From: Colletotrichum lupini
Lineage: Eukaryota > Ascomycota > Sordariomycetes > Glomerellales > Glomerellaceae
Assembly (NCBI RefSeq): GCF_023278565.1
Contig: NC_064676.1
Location: 1,488,001-1,552,000 of the forward strand
DNA length: 64,000 bases
Direction: 5' to 3'
Shown here: piece after piece, positions 55,263 through 64,000 of the stretch
Numbering within the stretch: the first letter of the stretch is position 1
Layout of the letters: each line of letters begins with the position of its first letter
Made by a program: the position numbers and the translations under genes
The notes under the pieces: model-generated
What the model saw: the letters and a program-made list of their open reading frames with translations, nothing else
Database searches by the model: none
Told to the model about the DNA's origin: nothing

Positions 55263-56276
55263 TTAGTTGCTCTTCTTACCCTTGCGTCCGCGGCCCTTCT
55301 TCAACTCCTGGATGCCACCTTGCACGAATCCAACACCATTGTTGGCCGCCCTCTCACTCCGCTCTTTGATTCGGTGCTTCTCTGCCTCGGCTTTCATATC
55401 ATCAATCACGTCCTGCCCCTCGCTCGTGCCATGAGCCCAGTCCAACACGCCCCAAGCACCAAAGTTTCCGTCCCCTTGCCCCGCATAGTGAATCGCTGTC
55501 CGACGCGTGATTCCGCCCATGACGATACCCGGAACGACGCTGTACCCAGACATAGCCATGGTCTCCTCGATGGTACAGAACCCAACGAACAGAAAGTAAG
55601 TCAACAGATGGGGACGAAGAACCACGGCCGGTACGAAGATCGGAACGATGCGATGGAGCAGGAACGGGATTGGGTGGTCGGCGAAGAGCATCAGCGAGAA
55701 CGGCGGCGCGGCGCGAGCATGGGCGTACGAAGCATGAAGCTTGCCTACACGCGTAGAAGTGAGGCGTCTGCCGTGGGAATGTAAGATGCGCGTGTGGATG
55801 TAGTATGTCAGAACCTCGCGCGCGACGATGAGGAAGGCGACGTGCTTCAGGAGCTGGAACGGCAGCGGCAGGGCCGAGGATGCGCGGAAGAGGGGCTCGT
55901 GGAAGTAGGATGCGTACGCCAGGCTTGTGGCCCCCTCGAGAGCGGCGGATAGGGCAAGGTTGAAGAGGGCGAGGGCGAGGGTCTTGAGGAGGGTTGGGCC
56001 ATGGGTTGGCGGGAGGGCTGCGGCGCCGGCTGTCTTTATTGACTCGGAGAGGGAGGGGAGGAGGGTGTCGAAAAGGAGGAAGGCGAGGGAGGGGATGAGC
56101 CAGAGGATGAGGCGGATGGCTACGGCGCCGAGAAGCTGGATCTTGAGGGGACCGTGGGAGAGGATGAGGGTTGTCCAGGTCATGTAGAAGAAGAGGAGGT
56201 TGAGAGAGGTCGTCCAGGAGGTTATGGAGGGGGCGAGGAAGTAGGAGACTATCGGGAGGGAGAGCAGGATGTCCAT
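55263..56276 (-). CDS. Fatty acid hydroxylase/sterol desaturase-like membrane protein
   Basis: Membrane protein of the fatty-acid-hydroxylase/sterol-desaturase type, normally a di-iron enzyme acting on sterols or lipids in the ER. Single exon, 337 residues from the ATG at 56276; an upstream in-frame ATG at 56693 would add a leader-like sequence that I reject. There are four to five hydrophobic segments. Histidine box 1 is present (REVLTYYIHTRILHSHGRR). Box 2 is KLHASYAHARAAPP, which lacks the usual HH pair, and box 3 is HYAGQGDGNFGAWGVLDWAHGT, with the family NxGxxxxxD...GT frame but only one of the usual clustered histidines. The C-terminus is Lys/Arg-rich (KKGRGRKGKKSN). The family call is sound; catalytic activity is doubtful. 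Confidence 0.8.
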   Translation of the reverse strand: MDILLSLPIVSYFLAPSITSWTTSLNLLFFYMTWTTLILSHGPLKIQLLGAVAIRLILWLIPSLAFLLFDTLLPSLSESIKTAGAAALPPTHGPTLLKTLALALFNLALSAALEGATSLAYASYFHEPLFRASSALPLPFQLLKHVAFLIVAREVLTYYIHTRILHSHGRRLTSTRVGKLHASYAHARAAPPFSLMLFADHPIPFLLHRIVPIFVPAVVLRPHLLTYFLFVGFCTIEETMAMSGYSVVPGIVMGGITRRTAIHYAGQGDGNFGAWGVLDWAHGTSEGQDVIDDMKAEAEKHRIKERSERAANNGVGFVQGGIQELKKGRGRKGKKSN

Positions 56277-57465
56277 GGCGTTGAGTGTGACGGATGAGGT
56301 GAGCTGTTGTTGTGAGATGAGACGAGTTTGGCTGTGGTCAGGTGTAAGTGAAGTGAGAGCCGGGTAAGTGAGTCCGATCGAGGGGAACGAAGCCAACGTC
56401 TTTGATGAAGATGTCAGTCTCAAGATTGAGAACAGCGATAGACTCTGCGACTCGGTAAAGAACTCATGGCTCTGGTGATAGAGCTGCGCTGTTGGATGGG
56501 AGGGCGCGTCGTAAATAAGCAGCAGTAGCATCATCCAGGCGCACGTTGGCAGCCATGACGTAGCGCCGCATGGGTGTGTCGATTTTTGCGTCCCACCATA
56601 AACTAGCGCCAGAGCTGCATCAAACAGGGTATCTTGAGTTGAGTGAGACCTGAGAGTGTTTCTCCCAACGTTGAAACCTAGGTTATCGATCAAACGTCAA
56701 GCACACCGTAGAGGAAGGAGGCTGTTTCCCTAAACGTCCATGGCCGGACTGCATTCCGACCTCATCGCGGACTGCTTGACCCCACTTTGCTCCGTCGTAC
56801 CGGCCCGGAGCTGGTCTTGGAGAATCATGGCCCGAGAGCTTGCTTTAAGACGGTCCGTCTTGATCATACATTTCGCAGGGTCGACGTTCTGCCTTGCTTT
56901 GCTCCTCGACCTGCACAAAACTTACCCTGACTATTCGCTCCACAAATTGGTCAGTGATAGACAATCTTCTAGAGTTCATTAAATTTCAGCTGTAATCGCT
57001 CTCTTAGGTCTCGCCCTCTCCAGTATTATCTCCAGTATTAGTCCTCGCTGGTCTGCGGTTTTTTTTTTTGTTGCCCTGGATTTTACCAGGGGGGCTGATG
57101 GGAATAGGCAGGACAAGGAGCAAAGAGTTCAAGGCCAGGCCGGCAGAAGGGGGTGTGTTGTCTAAAAGCAAATCTAATTGAGGAAGTGTCCAACACAACT
57201 CTAAATAGTCTAGACCATAGCAGGATGTCATCTCTCCATCACTTTCTTATCCTGATACCTCTAGCCTTGTAAAAGGTGACATCTCTCACTTGAAGTTGGC
57301 CAAGTTGATTTCCTCAGGTCGGCCAGCAACGGCACAACACAAACAGAGCAATCAGACAGTATGAGAACTGGAAATAAAGCTAGGTAGACAGGCCCAGTGG
57401 GTCCTTCCTCAAGCGCAAAAGGGCAAAAAACCTCACAAACACCCCCAAAACTACCAAAAAACTAT
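56277..57465. other. Intergenic region between hydroxylase-like gene and tRNA
   Basis: About 1.2 kb including the leader of the hydroxylase-like gene. A plus-strand frame at 56740-56982 has no domain. Nothing else recognised. Confidence 0.5.
57456..57461 (-). terminator. Pol III terminator of tRNA-Ser
   Basis: Six T residues in the transcript sense, four bases past the discriminator, as required for RNA polymerase III termination. Confidence 0.75.
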
Positions 57466-57572
57466 CGACGAAGACAAGATTCGAACTTGCGCGACCGAAG
57501 CCATGTGCTACAAAGCTCTGAAACTACAGAGTTAATTCGAGGCACACCCATTAACCACTCTGGCACTTCGCC
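57466..57572 (-). tRNA. tRNA-Ser (anticodon CGA) with intron
   Basis: Reading on the minus strand, a full type II cloverleaf forms. Acceptor stem GGCGAAG pairs with CTTCGTC, discriminator base G. D arm begins CCAGAGTGG and closes with TGG. Anticodon stem TGTGC pairs with GCACA around loop CTCGAA, so the anticodon is CGA (serine UCG). A 26-nt intron lies just 3' of the anticodon (after position 37; 57512-57537), containing CTCTG/CAGAG complementarity. The long variable arm TGGCTTCGGTC and the T arm GCAAG-TTCGAAT-CTTGT complete it. G73 is the usual serine discriminator. Position 10 is C rather than the usual G. No CCA is encoded, as expected. Confidence 0.82.
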
Positions 57573-58735
57573 TGATTTGATGACCATTCAGGGTCTTGTT
57601 GTGGACTGAGTTGGGCTAGACGAGGTTCTGTGGATATGCGGGTGGATATCGGGGCGGGTGGGCTTGCGTGCGCATGTCTTGGATCGAGATCCGCACTGGG
57701 ACTCAGCCGCAGATAAGATTGGCATCAGTCAAGCGGGAAGCGGCATTATGAAATTGTTGTGGCTGTTGTGCAATTTACATGGAAGTTGCTATGCTATGAG
57801 AGGGTTGTCTTGTGTATTTGATTCTCATTACCTTACTTGTTCAACTTCCCGCTCATCTATCTATATACTTCAAATGAAACCTAGACAACTGAAAGGGTAG
57901 GGGAGGGACAAGACAAAGGTGGGATATGGTATTCCACGTATATGGCCACAGACTATGTTTTTCACCAAGTTTCCGTCCCTCTGAAAGATTGACTGCTGTG
58001 CGCATGTGTCTGAGAGACTTTTTTTCTCATCCCATGCTGGTAGGCCGTAGCAGGTGAGCTATCATCTACGATACCTTTACTACATGTTCAATTATGTATG
58101 CAGTCATTGTAAGATCCAAACGAGTAACGACACTGGATGGTTTGTGAGGGTTCTCCAAAGGCAATGAAACCTTGACGACTTCAAGGCAACAAGGTAGTCG
58201 GTCTAGCACTCATAAAAGGAAAAGAGCCACAAGAAAGTCGTCAGACATTGCCAAAAGACAGCAATTTTCACAAAGGAGATCGTATTAACACATTACTCGG
58301 TGTTTGTCCGCAGCTGCTGTGCGGTAAAACAAGCCGATGCTGTACTACTGCTATATGCTATGGAGCGATGCTCTTCAACAATGGCCGCTTCATTAAATAA
58401 CCCTGCCGGCCCTGGTGTCTTTTCCCTTACGGCTTCGGAACCCCTTCGAAGCTCGTCCCCAGGACTCCCAATCAACCAACCAGCCCGCCCTAAGCCTGCA
58501 GACGCGCTCGACGCCGATGCCACACAAAAAGGTATCCAGCCACGCATCGTACATGGGCCGCCTGAGAATAATTACAAAACTCCCCCCTACGTAGGTATTG
58601 GATATAAATCAGAGGTGTAGGTCAAATCATCAATGGTTCAAGGTCATTCAAGTGTCCAAGGTAGAAAGAAAGAAAGAAAGGAGAAAAATGTGACCGTAAA
58701 ATGGGGGAATCCCTGACCTCAACATCGAGGTCCCC
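57573..58735. other. Intergenic between tRNA and hydrolase gene
   Basis: About 1.2 kb, including the hydrolase 3' untranslated region and an AAAG repeat at about 58664-58680. No gene recognised; the plus-strand frame at 58300-58620 has no domain. Confidence 0.5.
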
Positions 58736-61411
58736 TTACCGCGTACCAGTTCTCCGGCCGCGGTCGTCCTTTTTGGAAGTGGCTCGCAGCCAGTCGTCCC
58801 ACTCTTTGCTAATCTCCATGAGCACCGCGCCCATGACACCAGCGCTCGCCATCAAGCCGTGGCCTTCGCCTTCGAGAACGCGCACCTCGCAGCGCTTCAT
58901 CGTCTTGCCAAGCCATTTGACATTGTCAACCGGCACACGGGTATCACGGCTGCCGTGGTGTATAACGACAGGCCGTGTGATATCAACGTACCGGAAACCA
59001 ATCGTATGCCTGCGTTCCAGGCAGACCAGTAGGTCGACGGCGGGGTTAGCTCCTGTTGTGGCCAGCTCCCAAATGGCGTGCGTCAATCTCGTGTCGTAGA
59101 TTGTCTGACGTTCTTTATCCATCAACGCATCCGACGCAGCAGCAATGACCTGTGCATCGGCATCGTAGTGCCCTTGCGCTGATGCCGTGCCGGTGGGCCT
59201 GATTCTATCCATGGTCTCTGTGGCGGGCAGCGTGGGTCTGCCAGACAGGTCGTCACCCGTGCTGTTGCGATCAAAATTCAAGCCAAGGTTTTCCTTGTCG
59301 AGGTGGGGTGTCGTGTCCCGCTTGCTCCCATGCGTCGCCGGGGTGTCCCGGCCAGTGGTCGCGGTGGATTTACGCTTGCTGCGTCTAGGGTTCTTGGGCA
59401 GCGAGCTGGTGATGGAGCTACTCGTCGCAGACATGAACGAGCTGTTGGCAGCCTTCAAGAAAGTCGTCGGGAGCGCTCGCAGGATGCGTTGCGAAGTAGG
59501 AATCGCGTTGGTTGGTGGTAACGCCTGCGACGTGCCAAAAACGTTCATCTGTGACGGCGGGATCCAGGGCGCGAGCAAATGGATCTTGCCCCGAATGTGT
59601 TGGGGCATTCGGAGAGCAGTAGCCAGCGCATAAATGGCGCCGGCAGAGTGGGCGAGAATCGAAAATTTGGTAATCTTGAGCGCCTGACAAATGGCATAAA
59701 CATCATCGGGCCAGCTGAGCGGCGTCGCGGTTCCATCGGCGTACGACTCGCTATCGCCCACGCCAGGTCTGTCGGGTGTAATGAGGCGAAGCTTCAGCGT
59801 CAACGCGAGCTCGTCGTAAAAGGCCGTGATATATCTCGTCAATCCCATCCCCACACAGCAAAACACAGCCGAGCCATCTGCATCTCCCACCTCGGAAAAG
59901 GAAATCACACGCCCGGTCTGCGGGTGTCGGATCTTTTGTGACAGGCGAGGAGAACACAGATACGACTCGACGGCGTCGTCAATCGAGTCTGCACTGCGGG
60001 GACGCTCATACCCTGCTGGCATGCTGTTGCGTGGATCGGGCGAGGCTGCCGAGTTGCGTGAGCTCGCCTGCGACTCATCTCCCTTGGGACTCAGCGGCTG
60101 AGATAGCCGCTTAAGCCTGGAGCTACTGCGCTTCATCTTGATGGCTTCACCTGCGTCTGGGGCCTCGCGTGTTGATTTGCGCCTACTATTCCGGTCGGCG
60201 ATCTGCTCATCCCGACGACGACCTTGAGCGACAGCGGGGAACGGTGCACTATCCTCCACGTCCTCTTCTTCAAATAACGGTCTCGTTGATAGAAAGTTCT
60301 CGGTATGCCTGGATTCGAAGAATGGGCGGCTGAAAGACCTTCCGGATGCGTCGGCCGATGCTCTAGCGAGGTCGTTTTCGGAAGCGTGGCGAGACAAGTG
60401 TTTCCGCCTCGGTGCCTCCCTTGAAGAGGTCTGTTCCTCTCCTTCAAATATTATTTCGTTGGTGCTATTGGCGCTTTCTCTCTTTGATCTAGAGGATCTC
60501 GTAGAGGATCTCTTTGCATTCGCTCCCGTCTTGAAGAGAGACGAGTCTCGCGCGGGTATCGTTCTAGGGCTGGTGGTGGTTTCGGGGCCTGGGCTCGGCA
60601 TTTCGTGGTGTTTGCGGGCGCTTCCACGGGTGGGAGAGTCTGGTGTGTAGGTAGGTTCTTCGCTGATGGGCGTCTCGGCTAGGAAGGGATCGGGTCGTAG
60701 GGAGGCTCCGGTGAAGCTGCTGGAACTGCGGTCGCCAATACTCGCGCGCTTCTTCTCTTCCTTTTCTCGTAGTCGCTCCTTGGAACTCATGTACATCAAT
60801 CCCCTGTGACTTCTGCCCTGCTTCTTACCCCAACTGTCAAATGAGCGCTGTCTCTTGAGCTCTGGGGTGGGCGCAGAGCCACGTTCTACAGAAAGATTGC
60901 CTATGCTCTGCGCATCATCCCGTGACCCAAGTGAGCCTTTGGAAGAGGGCCTCGAAGAACTTCGCAAGAGGGACTTGAGGCCACCAGATCCGTCGCGGGC
61001 GGGTGAGGACTTGGGGGCGGTCAAGGGCGAGAATCCGGAGGGCGGTTTGGCGGTTCGAATAACGGGGGCGGATGCGGCGATCTCGTCGAGTGGCAGGTCT
61101 TCTTTCCGGAGTTGTTCGAGGGAGGGCTGGTGAAAGGCGCCGTAGTCGACTCCAAAGCTGCCTTGGCGAGGGGTTGCGGGAACTGATAGGCTCGGGGTGC
61201 TGCGCTCAAAGTGTTGATCGGCGGGCTTGGTTATGACGGCAAAGCTGGTGATGAGAGAAGAGATGACCTCGGGAGAGCTGGGAACAGCATCGGCGTGGCG
61301 CGACGGAGGAGGTGGTGGAAGAGAGCGGTTCCGCGGTTGAGGTTCAGGGGTTTGAAGATTCCGGTAGCGCTGGGGGATAGGGGGGATTGAGTTTGGATCG
61401 TAGTCGTCCAT
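58736..61411 (-). CDS. Large protein with C-terminal alpha/beta hydrolase domain
   Basis: Single exon, 891 residues. The first 480 residues are Ser/Pro/Arg-rich and probably disordered. From about residue 485 an alpha/beta hydrolase fold follows: FCCVGMGLTRYITAFYDELA (oxyanion region), LRLITPDRPGVGDSES, nucleophile elbow LAHSAGA with S589, then MRPVV-type strand, acid in HHGSRDTRVPVD (D823) and histidine in GEGHGLMA (H851). The order Ser-Asp-His is complete. The lid between the nucleophile and acid carries a second low-complexity insert (Ser/Lys/Arg and Asp/Glu/Asn-rich, about residues 640-740). Substrate unknown; an esterase or lipase acting in the cytosol is possible, and no signal peptide is seen. 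Stop at 58736-58738. Confidence 0.85.
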   Translation of the reverse strand: MDDYDPNSIPPIPQRYRNLQTPEPQPRNRSLPPPPPSRHADAVPSSPEVISSLITSFAVITKPADQHFERSTPSLSVPATPRQGSFGVDYGAFHQPSLEQLRKEDLPLDEIAASAPVIRTAKPPSGFSPLTAPKSSPARDGSGGLKSLLRSSSRPSSKGSLGSRDDAQSIGNLSVERGSAPTPELKRQRSFDSWGKKQGRSHRGLMYMSSKERLREKEEKKRASIGDRSSSSFTGASLRPDPFLAETPISEEPTYTPDSPTRGSARKHHEMPSPGPETTTSPRTIPARDSSLFKTGANAKRSSTRSSRSKRESANSTNEIIFEGEEQTSSREAPRRKHLSRHASENDLARASADASGRSFSRPFFESRHTENFLSTRPLFEEEDVEDSAPFPAVAQGRRRDEQIADRNSRRKSTREAPDAGEAIKMKRSSSRLKRLSQPLSPKGDESQASSRNSAASPDPRNSMPAGYERPRSADSIDDAVESYLCSPRLSQKIRHPQTGRVISFSEVGDADGSAVFCCVGMGLTRYITAFYDELALTLKLRLITPDRPGVGDSESYADGTATPLSWPDDVYAICQALKITKFSILAHSAGAIYALATALRMPQHIRGKIHLLAPWIPPSQMNVFGTSQALPPTNAIPTSQRILRALPTTFLKAANSSFMSATSSSITSSLPKNPRRSKRKSTATTGRDTPATHGSKRDTTPHLDKENLGLNFDRNSTGDDLSGRPTLPATETMDRIRPTGTASAQGHYDADAQVIAAASDALMDKERQTIYDTRLTHAIWELATTGANPAVDLLVCLERRHTIGFRYVDITRPVVIHHGSRDTRVPVDNVKWLGKTMKRCEVRVLEGEGHGLMASAGVMGAVLMEISKEWDDWLRATSKKDDRGRRTGTR

Positions 61412-64000
61412 GGCGACGCAGGGAGAAAGAAAGAGGTTACGGGTAGTCGACGGACCACGCCAGACCAGACCAAAGTGCCCGAACCAGACCAGCAGACCAC
61501 GCGAGCGCAGGACGACACGGAACCGGCCTCAGGATCCAGGAGAGGGCACGGAACAGTTGCTGGACTGACTGCTGCGGTAGGCGGGCGGTCGGGGCGGCGT
61601 GCGTGTGGTGGGCAGCAGGTAGAAAGGCTGCAGTGTGCAGTGTGCAGTATGCAGTACCGTTCGGAAGCAGAGTCGTACAGCAAGAGTACTCTGTACGTAC
61701 AAACAACCCGACGGGTGGTGAGATGGGATGAGAAGAGGGTCCGGGTGGCAGCTGCAACTGCGACTGCGACGGTGACTGTGACAGACCCAGCAGGAACAAT
61801 GGAAACGGTGAACTAGGGCGGCCGCGAGCCCCCCTTACCGTGCGTCGATCGGGATCCGGGCTGCACCACGGCCCACGAGTGTCGGCGGATTGGCGAGGAA
61901 AGGGATAGGATCTCACTCTGGGTCGGGTGTAGAGAAAGGCCCGGAAAGGGTCGCGTCTTTTCGCTAGTACTGAACACCGGCGGCGAGAACGAGAACGTGA
62001 CCAGCAGACGTTGGCGCAGGTACACGGAGTCGGTAAGGTCGACAAGCCTGGCGTGCCTGGCAAGGTATGGTGGTTTGGTACGGCTACGGGACCGCAGACG
62101 CACGAGGAAAGGCGCGGGCGACCAACTGCGAGTGGTGGATAGAGCCAGGGAGACTCTGGAGCGTCCGGTGTCCAGAACCAGCGAGGCCGGCGTCTGTGTT
62201 CATGCAGGATGACCAGCAGCGGTCGCGAGGTAGCTGTCAGGTACTGGCGGCGTACTGCATGTAGTGTGAAGGAAAGCAAAAAAGGTATGGATCTGGCGTC
62301 TTGGTACGAGTACGTTGATGCGGGCAGCGGTGGCTGCAGCTGCAGACAGGGTGAAGCGGAGCGCGTTCGGGATAGCGTCTCTGGTTTTCTTGCGGATTGT
62401 CTCGTCTTGTCTCGATTCTCGCGTTGATCGACCGAGGCGAGGAGATCAAGAGAAGGGGGCCGTGCTCGAATTTTTCTTGGTTGTCTTCTAATTATGATTG
62501 CGGCTTTGCGGCCTTGCCCTCAAAAGTATGGTTATGCCCCTGGAATTGTTAAAATTCACTTTTTGTCCGCCCCTTGCGCTCGATCAGATGAGATTGAGAA
62601 GAGAGATGGTGGGTGGGTGGGTGTTGTTGGACGTGTGATTGGCAGTGGTGCGTGGGTTGGAATTGGGCGGAATGATTGACACAGTCCGACTCCAGATCGA
62701 TTAATTGGTTGCTCCGAGTGACGACAATGTATGGTTGACAGGCAAGACTCTTAATTCTGGGCGTTGATCTCTCTGCCCTTGGCTAGATCGGGGATGGAGG
62801 AAGGATTTAGTCGATAAGGGGGGGTCAGGCAGAAAAATTGAGAGCAAGCCGAGAGAAAAGGGAAAGGCGATGGAAGCGCGGAAGACGTGGGAAGCCAAAA
62901 GTCAGGCTCAGTCAGATTGATCCAGTTGCCCAGCGTCGCATTGACAGGTGAAAGAAAGGAAAGCGGCGGCGGCGGCGGCCCAAAGACAAACCCAAAGGGC
63001 GTTCAATCTTGAAAATGCGAGATGTATCCGTAGGTATTCGTATTCCATAAGGTAGCCCAAGCCAAGGCAGCAAGTCAGAAAGTATGTGTCAATGGGAAAA
63101 TGACGGACAGTCGGACAAAAGTGTATGACCTGAATTATTGATTGCGCTCCCTCATCTCACCGGAAGGTAATATTGGGTGGTCTGTCGAATAAGGTGGTGG
63201 TTGTGACTGAACATGGCGCAACGGCCGTATTATTAGCCCCAGAATGGTATTATTGACCCCCAAGCCCCCCCTTCTGCTGGGGAATGCGTCTCTGTTTTCG
63301 CAGTGTGCATTAAATCGTCTTGCGTGGTGCGGCGTCACCACTGGGATGGCTGCGCAATGCCGATTGCACATCAGACAAGATAGCAGGGACGCAAGGGCGA
63401 ATCATGTTCCGCCTGGCATGCTGCGTACGCAGGATGAAGGAGTCGAAGAACGCTGCTACCCAGGGGAATGGTACTGGATAAGACTGGATAAAAACGAGAC
63501 GAGGGAGGGATGAGTGCCGTATGACGATGGGCGTCCAACTTTGGCTTGCTCCTCGCCTGCACCCACTCTCAACTGCGTATTCGAAGGAACTTTTTGACGA
63601 TGACGAGGGCAACGAGGGTGAGATGGGTAAATTAAAGTGGAAGATGAACGGAAGGAAAAAGAAGATTCGCTCATCCACAGACCCGTACCTGTACGAATAA
63701 GCCCGCTGCCCAATGCTGAGATGCAGTGGAAGGTGTATCTTGCTGCAGTGGAAGTGCGATGGAAGGCTCCTGCCTGTGTCTGAAGTCGACCCCTCCAGGT
63801 GCAAATCTCGGTCCAGGTGCACGGGACCGAAAGAGTGGGGTAAATGACAGGGGCCGCCCGGGGCCAAAATTCGTGAGGAAGGAACGGGAGGTCACCAGTG
63901 ACGATAGCTTCAGAGTCCCGTCGCAACTGCCCTGCCTTGCGGGATAGGTACGTCGTCCTTCGTCACAATGGAAGGAAGGATTTTCCATAAATTTGATACT
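61412..64000. other. Hydrolase gene upstream region to window end
   Basis: 2.6 kb. Near 61412 the minus strand is C/T-rich leader of the hydrolase gene. Several long frames on both strands (61437-62279 and 63310-63867 on minus) are low-complexity Ser/Pro/Leu/Arg sequences with no domain, so I do not call them. A GGCGGCGGCGGCGGCGGC run lies at about 62964-62980. Confidence 0.45.

Noticed and set aside
61437..62279. 280-codon minus-strand frame
   Set aside because: Low-complexity translation of the hydrolase leader region, no recognised domain.
1..64000. CRISPR arrays, phage or bacterial operons, dispersed 5S rRNA
   Set aside because: No regularly spaced direct repeats, no Shine-Dalgarno-type gene clusters and no 5S signature were found by eye; the genome is clearly fungal.

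Overview
The window is nuclear DNA of a filamentous ascomycete, most likely a Sordariomycete. Genes are compact and carry short GT-AG introns of about 48 to 90 nt with CTAAC-like branch points. Many proteins are recognisable Pezizomycotina orthologues (Hir3, Bud7/Bch1 ChAP, Cwf19, Npa3/GPN1, Iml2). Upstream regions are long and pyrimidine-rich, and the intergenic DNA is full of CCTACCTTACC-type and TACGGAGTACTCCGTA-type motifs. There is nothing bacterial or viral: no operons, no CRISPR, no phage genes. I name no genus; the sequence alone does not settle it.

Layout. 1-897 is the 3' end of a P450-reductase-type flavoprotein (+), cut by the window edge. 1461-1943 is a small protein of unknown function (-). 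2868-5243 is a ChAPs-family (Bud7/Bch1) exomer cargo adaptor (-), head to head with the 2057-residue histone regulator hir3 (+, 6531-12867), whose tail is a long acidic repeat. sem1 (+, 14341-14940) converges on phosphoglycerate kinase (-, 15387-17050). Three more minus-strand genes follow: an Mpv17/PMP22 membrane protein (18439-19647), a secreted GH53 galactanase (22265-23588) and the splicing factor cwf19 (24332-26476). cwf19 shares a 329-nt divergent promoter with GPN1/NPA3 (+, 26806-28107), which is tail to tail with the RNA polymerase subunit RPB12 (-, 28575-28876). A HIT protein (+) and an aldo/keto reductase (-) complete the dense 25-31 kb cluster.

The right half is sparser. A gene-poor stretch (31280-36446) contains an AT-rich, possibly repeat-derived island near 34.1-34.9 kb. 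Then come a very acidic 160-residue nuclear-type protein (-, 36447-37232), a 7-kb gap ending in a long leader, a TBC RabGAP (+, 44395-47136), an E2 ubiquitin-conjugating enzyme (-, 47965-48545), a 4-kb gap, IML2 (+, 52689-55000), a fatty-acid-hydroxylase-like membrane protein (-, 55263-56276), an intron-containing tRNA-Ser(CGA) (-, 57466-57572) and a large protein with a C-terminal alpha/beta hydrolase domain (-, 58736-61411).

The genes are mostly housekeeping: histone gene control, RNA polymerase assembly and splicing, protein turnover, glycolysis, membrane traffic. GH53 is the only clear secreted plant-polysaccharide enzyme. I found no convincing new multi-gene system. The points most worth a second look are the GPN1-RPB12-CWF19 neighbourhood, the hydroxylase-like protein with eroded histidine boxes, the uncharacterised acidic protein, the repeat block in hir3, and the AT-rich island. 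Splice sites were placed by eye from consensus and reading-frame continuity; every spliced total divides by three.
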